DNA of 64,000 bases from Aliagarivorans taiwanensis DSM 22990 (GTDB lineage: Bacteria > Pseudomonadota > Gammaproteobacteria > Enterobacterales > Celerinatantimonadaceae): contig NZ_AUBZ01000017.1 in the NCBI RefSeq assembly GCF_000429505.1, positions 1-64,000 of the forward strand. The letters are read 5' to 3'. Numbering within the stretch: position 1 is the stretch's first letter; each line of letters begins with the position of its first letter. The position numbers and the translations under genes are program-made. Below are positions 16,709 through 25,825 of this stretch, one piece after another. Below the pieces are notes generated by a model that was given only the letters and a program-made list of their open reading frames with translations, made no database searches and was not told the DNA's origin.

Positions 16709-19209
16709 CCGATTTCCAACTGAGTTTTATCTGTCCCTTACCCAATGGCCTGCATGCGCGTCCAGCCACCGAGTTGAGCCGTCGCTGTCAGGCCTTCGAG
16801 TGTGACATCAGCCTGCTTAATCACCGCTCCGGCGAGCGGGTGGATGCGAAGAGTATGTTGGCGCTGGTAGGGAGCGATACCTTACATGGTGACAGTTGTG
16901 TGATGAGTTTTGCCGGGCCACAGGCCGAGTCTGCCTGTCAGCGGATTGGCCAATTTGTCGAGCAGGAACTGGCGGATAGCGACGCTCCCTTAGATAAACT
17001 GTCGTCGACCGCGCTGGAGTTGCCGCCTTCATTAACCCGCCTACAGCCGCAATACCATCGTGGCACGACCGTGGCCAAAGGCTTGGGCGAGGGGCGCGTG
17101 TGCTTCTCGCATAGCCGCCAGCTCGAGGTGTTTGTTTGCCCCGCCGACACACAGGAGTGGGCACGCTGGCAACGTAGCTGGCGCAAGCTGGAGCTGGATT
17201 TGCGTGAGAAGTTGGATAACAGCAGCCAAGTGGCCAGCGAGCAGGCGCAGATCCTCGACGCGCAGTTGGCGATGTTGCTCGACCCCGGCTTGCAAGCAGA
17301 GATCGAGCAGCGGCTAAGTACCCAATCGCTGGGCGAAGCCTTGGTGGACTACTACCAGCAACAGCGCCAACAGCTAGAGCGCTCGTCCAGTGCTTATCTG
17401 CGCGAACGGGTGCTGGATATTGAAGATCTGTGCTGGCAGCTCCTGTGTATCGCCTATCCGGAACAGTCGCAGAGCAGCACCCTGACTCTCAGCGAGCCCT
17501 CGGTGCTGGTGGCACAACACCTCACCCCCAGCGAGTTTATTGCGCTGGATAAAACCAAGCTGCGCGGACTGGTGCTGGTGGACGTAGGGCCAACCTCGCA
17601 CACCGCCATTCTCGCCAGAGCCTTCGATATTCCCTGCATCAGCCTCGATAAGCTGGAGGGGGTCGCGCTGCAAAGCGGTGAGATGGTGCAGCTGCTGGCC
17701 GATTATGGGGTGCTGATCTATCAGGCATCAAAGGCGGTTCGCCAGTTCTACCGGCGCGCGCGCAAACTGCAGCAGGCTGAGCAGCTACGGCAAAAGCAGC
17801 AGATAGACTCCTTGGCGGGCAATTTGTGTTTGGAGGTCGCGGCCAATGTGGCCAGCGACAAAGAGGTCAAGCCGGCCATTGGCAAGCAGGCCGATGGGGT
17901 GGGGCTGTTTCGCTCCGAGCTGGTATTTATGGAGCGAGATTGCGCGCCCACCGAACTCGAGCAGGTGGCGATCTACAGCAATGCCTTGAAAGTGGCCAAG
18001 GGCAAGCCGGTGATCTTTCGAACCCTGGATGCCGGCGGCGACAAGCCCATCGATTACCTGCCGCTGCCCGAGGAGACAAACCCCTTCTTGGGCTACCGGG
18101 CGGTGCGGATCTACCCGCAATACCGAGAGCTGTTTGAGACCCAGTTGCGAGCGCTACTGCGGGCGGCCCTACACGGCAATGCCCGGATTATGATCCCGAT
18201 GGTTAACTCGCTCGAAGAGCTACGTTGGGTGAAACAGCTACGTTGTCAGGTGGAGCAAGAGCTGTTGGACGAGCAGATCGAGTTTGCCCACGATGTACCG
18301 CTGGGGATCATGCTGGAGGTGCCCAGCTGTGCCTTCATCCTCGATGCGCTATGCGCTGAGGCCGATTTCTTTAGCATCGGCTCCAATGATATGACGCAGT
18401 ATCTGCTGGCGGTCGACCGGGACAACCCGCATGTGGCTGGCCTGTATCAGACCATGGTGCCAGCGTTTATCAACCTGCTGCAAACGCTTAGCTCGACTTG
18501 CCAACGTCATCAGCGCTGGCTGGGGCTGTGTGGCGAGATTGCGGCCAACCCACGTTATCTGCCGCTGTTTGTGGGAGCCGGGTTAACTGAGCTCAGTATG
18601 AGCGCCGGGGCGATTATGCCGATTAAAGCCACGCTCGCGTCATTGGATGTTTCCGACTGTCAGATGCTGTTCACGCAAGCCTGCCAGTGCGCGACCCAGG
18701 CGGAGCTGGAGGCCTTGCTGAGCGAATGGCACAACACTCAGGCGCAGCGAGGTCTTATGGATGAGGGCTGTGTGTTCGACGATGCCGACTTTACCAGTAA
18801 GGAAGATGCTATCCATGCCTTAGTGGGCAACTTAGTGGTTGAGCAGCGTTGTGAGCAAGCGGTTGCCTTGGAGCAAGATGTGTGGGCGCGCGAGATGGTG
18901 TTTAGCACTGGGCTGGGCAATGGCTTTGCCATCCCCCATACCAAGTCGGAGCATATCGCCAGCTCAACCATCTCCATTGCCAAGCTGGCCAAGCCCATCG
19001 ACTGGCAAGATGATGGCCCAGCCATTGAGATGATCATCCTGCTCACGCTGAATAAGCAAGACAGCGATCGGCATATGCAGATCTTCTCTAAGCTTGCACG
19101 TAAGCTGGTCCACGAGGAGTTCCGTCAGCAGTTGTTAGCGGCGCCTTCCGCCAGCGAGATCCTCGACATCCTCTATACCGAACTGGGTGAGGTTCTTGAG
19201 CCTGCCTAG
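16705..19209 (+). CDS. PTS multiphosphoryl transfer protein HPr-EI-EIIA (FryA/FrwA type)
   Basis: This 834-residue cytoplasmic fusion carries the whole soluble phosphorelay from phosphoenolpyruvate to EIIB. Domains in order are HPr (about 1-90, His17 in NGLHARPAT), enzyme I (about 110-670) and EIIA of the fructose type (about 690-834). In enzyme I, active His299 is in GPTSHTAILARAFDIPC, SIGSNDMTQYLLAVDRDN is present, and Cys609 is in LCGEIAANP. The EIIA active site is His745 in AIPHTKSEH. All active residues are present. Length and order match E. coli FryA and FrwA. It lets this sugar system work independently of the general PtsH/PtsI. It is coupled to the EIIB in front and followed by a strong terminator at 19238-19265. 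Confidence 0.95.
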   Translation: MTDFQLSFICPLPNGLHARPATELSRRCQAFECDISLLNHRSGERVDAKSMLALVGSDTLHGDSCVMSFAGPQAESACQRIGQFVEQELADSDAPLDKLSSTALELPPSLTRLQPQYHRGTTVAKGLGEGRVCFSHSRQLEVFVCPADTQEWARWQRSWRKLELDLREKLDNSSQVASEQAQILDAQLAMLLDPGLQAEIEQRLSTQSLGEALVDYYQQQRQQLERSSSAYLRERVLDIEDLCWQLLCIAYPEQSQSSTLTLSEPSVLVAQHLTPSEFIALDKTKLRGLVLVDVGPTSHTAILARAFDIPCISLDKLEGVALQSGEMVQLLADYGVLIYQASKAVRQFYRRARKLQQAEQLRQKQQIDSLAGNLCLEVAANVASDKEVKPAIGKQADGVGLFRSELVFMERDCAPTELEQVAIYSNALKVAKGKPVIFRTLDAGGDKPIDYLPLPEETNPFLGYRAVRIYPQYRELFETQLRALLRAALHGNARIMIPMVNSLEELRWVKQLRCQVEQELLDEQIEFAHDVPLGIMLEVPSCAFILDALCAEADFFSIGSNDMTQYLLAVDRDNPHVAGLYQTMVPAFINLLQTLSSTCQRHQRWLGLCGEIAANPRYLPLFVGAGLTELSMSAGAIMPIKATLASLDVSDCQMLFTQACQCATQAELEALLSEWHNTQAQRGLMDEGCVFDDADFTSKEDAIHALVGNLVVEQRCEQAVALEQDVWAREMVFSTGLGNGFAIPHTKSEHIASSTISIAKLAKPIDWQDDGPAIEMIILLTLNKQDSDRHMQIFSKLARKLVHEEFRQQLLAAPSASEILDILYTELGEVLEPA

Positions 19210-19237
19210 CTGGTTGCTCGGTAAGCGCCAGGCAAAG

Positions 19238-19265
19238 AAAAGGGGTGTTAGTGAACACCCCTTTT
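19238..19265. terminator. Bidirectional terminator between HPr-EI-EIIA and manA
   Basis: Arms AAAAGGGGTGTT and AACACCCCTTTT (12 bp) enclose a 4-nt loop. T-tracts on both strands let it serve the two convergent genes. Confidence 0.92.
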
Positions 19266-19300
19266 ACTTAGCGAGCTAGCCGCTGTTTATAGCGTTTTTA

Positions 19301-20494
19301 CTAGCAGTACACCCGGGCCACCGCACCGCCGCTGCTCACCCAGTAGCTGCGTGCATAAGCGGGGATGAATGCCGATTGCCCTTTCGCCAGCACTAAACGC
19401 TCACCATGTTCGTGGGTCAGTTCAACCGGCGCGTCTACCGAAATCACAATCTCAGCTGAGTGTACCTCTACCGCCTGCTCGCGCGGGCTTTGGTACAAGC
19501 TGAAGTTAAAGTCATCCACTGGGATTGGGTAGTGCAGGGCACAGCCATCGACTTCCGGGCGGGAGGTTAGCCAAAACTTTAGCGAAGGCAGAAATAGCGT
19601 ACTGGTCACCAGCTCATCGATGTCGATATGTTTTGGCGTTAGACCCGCGCGCAACACGTTGTCAGAGTTGGCCATAATCTCAATGGCCGTGCCTTTGATA
19701 TGGGCATGTGGGGTACAAGCTTCCAGAAACATTGCTTCGCCCGGCGCTAAGGTGATCACATTTAACAGCAACGGGGCGAAGATGCCGATATCGTCGGGGT
19801 ATTGCAGGTGCAGATCGCCAATTAAGCCAAACAAGGCATGGCCTTGTTTATCATCGATGTACGCCAGTAGTTGGGTAATCGCCGTCCGTTTGGCTTCTCC
19901 TTCTAGCGCCAGCAGGGCGCTGAAAAAGCACTCCAAGCCCTTTTCATTGCTCGGTGCTTGGGTTTGCTCAATCAGTTGATTAATGGCCGGCAGGTTGATG
20001 AGCTCCAGCAGCTCGAGGATTTCGTCGAAGGGGCGGAAGCCATTCATTGCCAGGAACGGAGTAAGTGCGTATACCAGCTCCGGTTTGTGGTTTGGATCTT
20101 TGTAGTTGCGCTCGGGCGCATCCAGCGCGATGCCTTGTTGGTTCTCTTTATGGAAGCCGTGGTGCGCCTGATTCTTGCTCGGGTGCACCTGAATCGACAG
20201 CGCCTGATGGGCTGCCAGAAACTTGGCTAAAAAGGGCAGCTCGCCAAAGCGTTCACTGGTTTGCTGGCCCAACACGGCCACTGGGTTTTCGCGAACGAAC
20301 TGGTTCAGGCATTGCTTCTCACCATGGATCTCGATGCGAGAACTGGCTTTAGGGTGGGCGCCCATCCAGATTTCAGCCTGTGGCTTCTGGTCTGGATTGG
20401 CAAGCTCAAACAGCTCGGTAAAGGCATGCGGGCTTCCCCATGCGTAATTTTGGACAGCATTATCCATCGTGAAAAACACGGGAAGTGTATTCAT
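19301..20494 (-). CDS. manA: Mannose-6-phosphate isomerase, class I
   Basis: This 397-residue zinc enzyme interconverts mannose-6-phosphate and fructose-6-phosphate. Family landmarks are the opening NAVQNYAWGS, the AEIWMGAHPKASS motif, LSIQVHPSKNQAHHGF with zinc-ligand histidines, YKDPNHKPELVYAL, and the C-terminal EACTPHAHIKGTAIEIMANSDNVLRAGLTPKHID block. Length is as expected. It runs toward the HPr-EI-EIIA gene and lies downstream of the EIIABC permease on the same strand, separated by a terminator at 20534-20557. It would convert the PTS product into glycolysis. A second, rather divergent ManA is encoded at 44868-46055 in the mannan region. Confidence 0.95.
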   Translation of the reverse strand: MNTLPVFFTMDNAVQNYAWGSPHAFTELFELANPDQKPQAEIWMGAHPKASSRIEIHGEKQCLNQFVRENPVAVLGQQTSERFGELPFLAKFLAAHQALSIQVHPSKNQAHHGFHKENQQGIALDAPERNYKDPNHKPELVYALTPFLAMNGFRPFDEILELLELINLPAINQLIEQTQAPSNEKGLECFFSALLALEGEAKRTAITQLLAYIDDKQGHALFGLIGDLHLQYPDDIGIFAPLLLNVITLAPGEAMFLEACTPHAHIKGTAIEIMANSDNVLRAGLTPKHIDIDELVTSTLFLPSLKFWLTSRPEVDGCALHYPIPVDDFNFSLYQSPREQAVEVHSAEIVISVDAPVELTHEHGERLVLAKGQSAFIPAYARSYWVSSGGAVARVYC

Positions 20495-20533
20495 CGTTCG
20501 GGCTCCGGTTAGGGATAAGGTGGCGACGTAAGA

Positions 20534-20557
20534 AAATGCCCCTCTTGCGAGGGGCTG
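20534..20557 (-). terminator. Terminator after the EIIABC gene
   Basis: GCCCCTC/GAGGGGC stem with a 4-nt loop at 20538-20555, followed on the minus strand by ATTTTCTT. It lies between the EIIABC stop and the manA start, so manA may depend on read-through or its own promoter. Confidence 0.75.
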
Positions 20558-20591
20558 CGGTATGAATTAGGAGCTCAAGACCGCAAAAGGG

Positions 20592-22487
20592 TTAGGCCAG
20601 TTCAGCGCTCGGCTGACGGCGGAGTTTTTTCAGGGCGATGGCAACCAGGGCGGTGGTAATCGCGCCGGCAGCCATGGCGAACAGCGCCAATAGCGGCTTG
20701 TTGATAGCGCCGACTAGGGCAACCACTGGGCCACCGTGTGCCACGCTGTTGGTGATGCCAAAGCTAAAGGCCATCACGGCGGCGACCATCGAGCCAAGTA
20801 CGTTGGCCGGGATAATCGCAAAGGGGTCGCGGGCTGCAAACGGGATAGCGCCCTCGGAAATACCCACCAACCCCATGGCGCCGGCCGCTTTACCGGTTTC
20901 AATCTCGGCATCATCGAACAGCTGCAGGTGACGGCCGAGTAGGGTAGCCAGAGACATACCCAATGGCGCAACCGGGATGGCGCAGGCCATCGCGCCCATG
21001 AACTGGGTTTCGCCGCTGGCAATCATGCCCACTGAGAACAAGAAGGCGACTTTGTTAAATGGACCGCCCATATCAAAGCCGGCCATGCCGCCCAGTACGA
21101 TGCCCAGCAGTACCACATTGCCGCTGCTCATGGAGGTTAGCATTGCCGTCAGGCCTTCCATCAGGCCGGCGATCGGGGCACCGATTACGAAGATAAACAG
21201 TCCTGAGATAAACAAGCTGGCGCTGATTGGCGCAATCATGATGGGCACCAAGGGCTGCACAAACTTGTGATAGCGGCGGGTGGACACCCATTTCACAAAG
21301 TAACCCACCAAAAAGCCCGCTACGATGGCACCGATAAAGCCGGTGCCGGCTTCGGCGTCGTAGAAGCTGCCGGTGTTAGCAATCCAGCCACCGATGAGGC
21401 CGGGGGCCAGTGCGGGGCGATCGGCAATGGCATAGGCGATATAGCCGGCCAAAATCGGGATCATCAGGGTGAAGGCGATGACCCCCACATCGAGGATCTT
21501 GTTCCAGCCGCTACCGTCTGGGATCTGCATGCCGGTAGGCGTTGGTTCGCCGCCGATGGCTAAGGCAAGGGCAATCAGCAGGCCACCGGTGACCACGAAG
21601 GGAATCATGTGTGATACGCCGTTCATAATGAAGCGGTAGATATCGCCGCGCGCCTTGCTGATCGCGCTTTCGCTTTGCTCGCCCTGCTGTGGGCCCTCGG
21701 CTTGATAAGTCGGCGCCTGTTTTACTTCGTCAATGAGCTGCTTGGCGTTACGGATCGGCGCTTTTACCCCGGTCTTCACCAGGCGTTTACCGGCAAAGCG
21801 GCTCATCTCTACTTGGCGGTCACTGGCTACGATAATCCCCTCGGCGCGGGCGATATCATCAGCACTCGGGCTGTTTTTTACGCCAATCGAGCCGTTGGTT
21901 TCAACAATTACCTCATAGCCCATCTCGGCGGCGGCTTTCTCCAGCGCTTCTGCGGCTAGGTAGGTGTGCGCTACGCCAGCAGGGCAGCCGGTCACACCAA
22001 TAATCAGCCCTTCGGTAGCTTCTTGTTGGTTTTGCTGCTCTTTTTTCCCTAGCAACAAAGTCAGGGCTTGCTCAGGCGTTTCGGCGTTATAGAAGGCCTC
22101 AATAAAGCCCTCTTCAATAAACTTGGAGGAGAGCTCAGTGAGTACCTCAATGTGGTGGTTAGCACCGCCATCCGGTGAGGCAATCATAAAGAAGAACTTG
22201 GATAGCTCGCCGTCTTCTGCGCCGTAATCGATACCCTCGCGGCTGATACCAATGGCAACCGCCGGCTTAGTCACCGCTTTGCTCTTAGCGTGAGGCAGGG
22301 CAATACCCTCTTCGAATCCGGTGTTGCCCAGCTCTTCGCGGGCCAGGATATCATTGAGGAAGGCATGTTTGTCACTGATGCGCTGCTGTTGATACAGCAC
22401 CTCGATCAGCTCTTCAAACACCGCTTGTTTAGTTTTGGCTTGTAGGTTGAGGCAGATTAACTGCTCATTGATCAGCTCGGTAATCAT
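20592..22487 (-). CDS. PTS fructose/mannose-family EIIABC permease
   Basis: This 631-residue three-domain permease takes up and phosphorylates a hexose, most likely mannose or fructose. The EIIA domain (about 1-150) has its active histidine in GIALPHAKSKAV. The EIIB domain (about 160-265) has the active cysteine in GVTGCPAGVAHTYLAAEAL. The EIIC domain (about 280-631) begins with FIMNGVSHMIPFVVTGG and includes GYIAYAIADRPALAPGLIGG, FDMGGPFNKVAF and GISEGAIPFAARDPFAIIPA. The ATG at 22487 starts directly at the EIIA domain (MITELINEQLI); an upstream in-frame start would add 28 unlike residues. The gene is divergent from an AraC-type regulator, with a CRP-like site between, and faces manA downstream, which suggests a mannose system. 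Confidence 0.93.
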   Translation of the reverse strand: MITELINEQLICLNLQAKTKQAVFEELIEVLYQQQRISDKHAFLNDILAREELGNTGFEEGIALPHAKSKAVTKPAVAIGISREGIDYGAEDGELSKFFFMIASPDGGANHHIEVLTELSSKFIEEGFIEAFYNAETPEQALTLLLGKKEQQNQQEATEGLIIGVTGCPAGVAHTYLAAEALEKAAAEMGYEVIVETNGSIGVKNSPSADDIARAEGIIVASDRQVEMSRFAGKRLVKTGVKAPIRNAKQLIDEVKQAPTYQAEGPQQGEQSESAISKARGDIYRFIMNGVSHMIPFVVTGGLLIALALAIGGEPTPTGMQIPDGSGWNKILDVGVIAFTLMIPILAGYIAYAIADRPALAPGLIGGWIANTGSFYDAEAGTGFIGAIVAGFLVGYFVKWVSTRRYHKFVQPLVPIMIAPISASLFISGLFIFVIGAPIAGLMEGLTAMLTSMSSGNVVLLGIVLGGMAGFDMGGPFNKVAFLFSVGMIASGETQFMGAMACAIPVAPLGMSLATLLGRHLQLFDDAEIETGKAAGAMGLVGISEGAIPFAARDPFAIIPANVLGSMVAAVMAFSFGITNSVAHGGPVVALVGAINKPLLALFAMAAGAITTALVAIALKKLRRQPSAELA

Positions 22488-22599
22488 CCGTATTGCTCTA
22501 TCAGTGGTACGTGTTGTGAGTGGCAATTGTGCGTGTGGCAGACCTCTGTTGATAGTGAACCAAAGCGGCAATTACTGGACATTTGTGACATCTGTACTT

Positions 22600-22621
22600 A
22601 AATGTGATCTGCATCAGGTAG
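22600..22621. promoter_or_regulatory. Candidate CRP site between EIIABC and the AraC gene
   Basis: AATGTGATCTGCATCAGGTA (22601-22620) has a full left half (AAATGTGATCT with the preceding base) and a partial right half of the CRP consensus, in the shared divergent promoter region. Confidence 0.55.
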
Positions 22622-22759
22622 ATATCAAGTATTGATGAAATTGTCTACTTGTGCCAAAGTTTCCAGCTTATCGCCGTTCCATCAATAGTAGAACGCATAG
22701 CTCAGTAGGAACAAACGAAACTCAAACTGGATTATTATGGCATTTACTGGATTTAAGTA

Positions 22760-23605
22760 TTGAAACGTTACACCCAGGTCGTCGGGGAGCTACTCGCCAA
22801 CCAGCGACAATTTCAGCAGATTGTATTCGCTGGCGACAAGCAGACACCGCCGAGCTTTAGCTATCAGGTCAACTTTCCGCGCATTGAGTGGGTGCTCGAG
22901 GGAACTTACCACTGTGAGATAGATGGCCAAGCTGGATTATCACAGCACTTAAAACTGCTGCGTGATGACGCGCTGTATATCCCGCCTAACTGCTGGAACA
23001 AGCCTGACTGGCAGCAAGATTGTGAGGTGTTGTCGATACTGTTTGGTCGCCGCCAGCTAGGTATCAGCTTGATTGCTTATAGCCAAGAGCAAGGCGAGTT
23101 CAGCCACATCGAGAAACACAGCACCCCGGCGCGCACTGGTCATGCCATCGATAATATGCTGGGCGCGATGAATGGCCTGGCTAGTGAAACCCAGCAAGCC
23201 CCCATGGCAAGCTATCAGTTGAGCGCACTGATTAGCTATGTGCGCTCGATGCAGGTGGTGCCGGAGCCGACGTTGGAGTCGCGCAGCAGCAACCTGTATC
23301 AGTCGATGTGTATCTTTATTCAGGAAAACTACCAGCAGCCGATCAGTCGTGAGAGTATCGCTGCCCAGTTTCACATCACCCCCAGCCATGTATCGCGGCT
23401 GTTTCGCCAGCATGGCTACATGCGCTTGGCCGATTACATAACCTGGGTACGTATCGACCGAGCCAAATTCATGTTGAAAAAGTACGCCCTCCGCCTTGAA
23501 GAGGTTGCCTTACGCTGTGGCTTTCAAGACCCCAACTACTTTTATCGGGTGTTTAAGAAGAAAACCGGGATGACGCCGTCGCAGTACCGGGGCACCCGCG
23601 CTTAA
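22760..23605 (+). CDS. AraC-family transcriptional regulator (second copy)
   Basis: This 281-residue regulator has a cupin-like N-terminal domain (SYQVNFPRIEWVLEG, LRDDALYIPPNCWNKPDW) and a C-terminal AraC DNA-binding domain. The first helix-turn-helix is ESIAAQFHITPSHVSRLFR and the second LEEVALRCGFQDPNYFYRVFK, then KTGMTPSQYRG. It is a paralogue of the regulator at 13748-14581. The start is a TTG at 22760: an in-frame stop lies two codons upstream and the start matches the paralogue's N terminus. It is divergent from EIIABC and overlaps the convergent HPr-like/EIIA gene by four bases at the 3' end. It likely senses a sugar or phosphosugar and controls the flanking PTS genes. Confidence 0.87.
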   Translation: MKRYTQVVGELLANQRQFQQIVFAGDKQTPPSFSYQVNFPRIEWVLEGTYHCEIDGQAGLSQHLKLLRDDALYIPPNCWNKPDWQQDCEVLSILFGRRQLGISLIAYSQEQGEFSHIEKHSTPARTGHAIDNMLGAMNGLASETQQAPMASYQLSALISYVRSMQVVPEPTLESRSSNLYQSMCIFIQENYQQPISRESIAAQFHITPSHVSRLFRQHGYMRLADYITWVRIDRAKFMLKKYALRLEEVALRCGFQDPNYFYRVFKKKTGMTPSQYRGTRA

Positions 23606-24384
23606 TCACTGATCAGGGTGCGGCGCAACAGGGCTTGCAGCAGTAGCGGGCTATCGCAGGTGAGAAGCTGCTGGCAAAACGCTGGCACCAAGGTGGCTTT
23701 TGACAGCCTGGCGAAGGCCTGCACCATCTCACGACTTGGGCGCTTGGGCAGAGACAGCGCGAGAATCAGGCTAACCGGCCCGAGCCTTGAGCCCCAATCA
23801 CAGGCTTGGGGGAGTGGGATCACCGCTAAAGCCGGCTGGGGTACCCATTCGTTAATCACATGGGGCAGCGCAATACCATTGCCCATGACGGTGGCGGATA
23901 CCGACTCGCGTTTCTCAAACTCCTGCAGCAGCTTGCTAGGAAAGTTAGCGGTAATCAGCTTGCTGGCGGTGGCAAGGATGGTGGCTTTGTTTTGGTAGAG
24001 CGCATCTTGGCGATAGCGGTGGTAGTGGAACTGCAGTTCAAAAGGTGGCGTTAAGGTAGTGGGCAGCGCGGGGGCTTTCGGCTCGCCAATAAAGCTTCTT
24101 CGCAGGCAGCGCAGCAAGCAAAAGTGCTCGTTGATGAACTCGGTGAGCACCATCTCTGCCAGCTCCGAATCGGGGCCTTCTATCTGCAGTTGACAGATAT
24201 CCCAGGGCTGGCTGCCCACACTCAGTAGCTGTAAACGATGCTGAGCATCGCCGCGCTTGCGTCGGCTCAGGTTGTAGAGCACCACCACTGAGCGAAAGTA
24301 GCCGCAGAGCTTGCGCAGTTCACCCAGTGCTTGGATGGGCAAGGCTTGCTCACCCAACATAAAATCGATACTGCGTAGCTTCAC
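23602..24384 (-). CDS. Degenerate HPr-like domain fused to a fructose-type EIIA
   Basis: In this 260-residue protein the C-terminal half (about 115-260) is an EIIA of the fructose/Ntr superfamily, with the active histidine in MGNGIALPHVINEW. The N-terminal half (about 1-90) follows the HPr pattern in length and strand order, including a LQIEGPDSELAEMVLTEFINE ending like the last HPr helix. Where HPr has GLHARPA it reads QALPIQAL, so the phosphorylated histidine is missing. This domain cannot pass phosphate as HPr does; it may dock or regulate. The start is GTG at 24384, overlapping the TAG of the EIIB gene before it (TAGTG), so the two are coupled. No EIIC accompanies the pair. The EIIA call is firm, the HPr-like call is by pattern. 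Confidence 0.78.
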   Translation of the reverse strand: MKLRSIDFMLGEQALPIQALGELRKLCGYFRSVVVLYNLSRRKRGDAQHRLQLLSVGSQPWDICQLQIEGPDSELAEMVLTEFINEHFCLLRCLRRSFIGEPKAPALPTTLTPPFELQFHYHRYRQDALYQNKATILATASKLITANFPSKLLQEFEKRESVSATVMGNGIALPHVINEWVPQPALAVIPLPQACDWGSRLGPVSLILALSLPKRPSREMVQAFARLSKATLVPAFCQQLLTCDSPLLLQALLRRTLISD

Positions 24385-24683
24385 TATCCAAGCAGCCCTT
24401 GCAGCACCGAACGGGCATCCAATAACACTTGCTCAATGGATACCTGTTTGATTTTGGCGCTGTTAAAGCGCTCCATATGCTCCACCTTAATGTCTGAGGC
24501 GATAAGCACTAAATCGGCATTGCTGATGTCATTGGCGGTAAGTTGATTCTCAATGCCCATGGCCCCTTGGGTTTCCACTTTTATCTGGATCCCCAGCTTA
24601 GGCGCATGCTTGCTCAATTGATCAGCAGCCATGTAGGTGTGGGCGATACCGGTGGGACAGGCGGTGACGGCGACAATATTCAT
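24384..24683 (-). CDS. PTS fructose-family EIIB component (third copy)
   Basis: This 99-residue single-domain EIIB starts MNIVAVTACPTGIAHTYMAA, with a phosphoryl-accepting cysteine at residue 8, then KVETQGAMGIENQLTAND and VLIASDIKVEHMERFNSAK. It closely resembles the EIIB at 16394-16708. The ATG at 24683 is at the natural domain start; an in-frame start 16 codons upstream lacks support. It is the first gene of a coupled pair with the HPr-like/EIIA protein and has no EIIC partner in the transcript, so it either serves an EIIC elsewhere in the cluster or acts in regulation, for example by phosphorylating or binding a regulator. Confidence 0.9.
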   Translation of the reverse strand: MNIVAVTACPTGIAHTYMAADQLSKHAPKLGIQIKVETQGAMGIENQLTANDISNADLVLIASDIKVEHMERFNSAKIKQVSIEQVLLDARSVLQGLLG

Positions 24684-24873
24684 GCTAATTTCGCTGACGG
24701 AACAAATGGTGGCGCGATTATAGCGCATCAAATCTGAATCGCATGCCTTTAGCGATCAACTGCTGCTGCGAAGAACCCAATGCCAAGGCTTAGTTTTTCA
24801 AAAAGGTCTGTTAACTAAGCGCATCGATGCAATGACAAGCCGCTCGCCAAACACATCAGCCAAAAAGGCGTGA

Positions 24874-25650
24874 CTAGGGCAACAAGTGGTCCTGGCACGA
24901 AGAGGGCGATGCGCTGAACGCTTCTAAACAGTAACGTCGGATTAATCCTGCTTCTTTCATTGCCAGAATCTCGATCTCCATCGCGGGCTGTAGGTGGGCA
25001 TATTGCTCATGGATGTAGTGATACATGGCAACGGTTTGCATCTTCCCGGCAGACACAACCTCATTGGCAAACTCTTCGCTGTTGATAAAGGGTAAGGCGC
25101 CAACGTCGGCTTGCACAAATACATCAACCCGTTTGCGCTTAACCTTTAGCAAGCCATTGCGGATATTGGTGATGGTGGACAGTCTGTCGGCACTCACTGT
25201 GCGCTCAAGGTTTTGCTGGGCAACTAGTACACCACGTCGGTACTCCACGCTTAGCGGGGTATTGTGAAAGCTTTTCCAACCTTGTTTGAGGGAGATGCCA
25301 GAGTCGGCATGAACATAGGCAACGAGGGTGACCTGATAGAGCGGTTCGTTGATGCGGATCTGGCTGTTATGGCGATAGAGGTACTCCCAGACTCGGCCAA
25401 ACTGGCCATCTATCGTCCCAGTTTCTGCCAGAATCGACGCCCTTGCCTCGGGGACCGATACGATAGTGACATCGATGCCCAAACGTCGATACAGCTCGCG
25501 ATAGGCCTTGGATAACCAGATATAGCTTGGCGAATCGCTGGGTTGGTTGGAGTAAAGAGTAAATACCCCCTGCGTTGGCGTTTGGCTTGCGAGGGCATTG
25601 CCATGAAAGGCTAAGAGAGCGAGTAGCAGTTGAATAGTTTGCCTTTTCAT
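24874..25650 (-). CDS. Periplasmic solute-binding protein, SBP family 3 type
   Basis: This 258-residue protein has a signal peptide (MKRQTIQLLLALLAFHGNALAS) and a small type II binding fold typical of family 3 solute-binding domains. It carries FTLYSNQPSDSPSYIWLSKAY, YRRLGIDVTIVSVPEARA, DGQFGRVWEYL, and a late VDVFVQADVGALPFI strand. These proteins bind amino acids or other small solutes in the periplasm. Some orphan members are sensory inputs and not transport parts, and none of the usual permease or ATPase genes are adjacent. It stands alone between the PTS cluster and the oxidoreductase gene. The ligand cannot be deduced. Confidence 0.72.
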   Translation of the reverse strand: MKRQTIQLLLALLAFHGNALASQTPTQGVFTLYSNQPSDSPSYIWLSKAYRELYRRLGIDVTIVSVPEARASILAETGTIDGQFGRVWEYLYRHNSQIRINEPLYQVTLVAYVHADSGISLKQGWKSFHNTPLSVEYRRGVLVAQQNLERTVSADRLSTITNIRNGLLKVKRKRVDVFVQADVGALPFINSEEFANEVVSAGKMQTVAMYHYIHEQYAHLQPAMEIEILAMKEAGLIRRYCLEAFSASPSSCQDHLLP

Positions 25651-25771
25651 ATACCCCGGCAGACATGTTTGTTGAATATCGCTACTCAGTATAGAAGCTC
25701 TCTTGGCGTGAGCTTTGAAGTGCAGACCAAGAAGGTGTGAAATGTGCTATCCGCTAGGACGAGTGGGCTGC

Positions 25772-25808
25772 CAACATCAAGCGGCATAGGGAACGCCGCT
25801 TGATGTTG
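25772..25808. terminator. Strong hairpin after the oxidoreductase gene
   Basis: Arms of 14 bp (CAACATCAAGCGGC and its complement) enclose a 9-nt loop, 17 bp past the oxidoreductase stop. There is no clear T-tract, so it may stabilise mRNA ends or act with Rho. Confidence 0.55.
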
Positions 25809-25825
25809 CGTTGGGAGGCACTAGC

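Noticed and set aside
22757-22776. GAAACGTTAC at the start of the second AraC gene as a regulon operator
   Set aside because: Only the inner six to eight bases match and the flanks do not; the PTS genes show no other operator copy.
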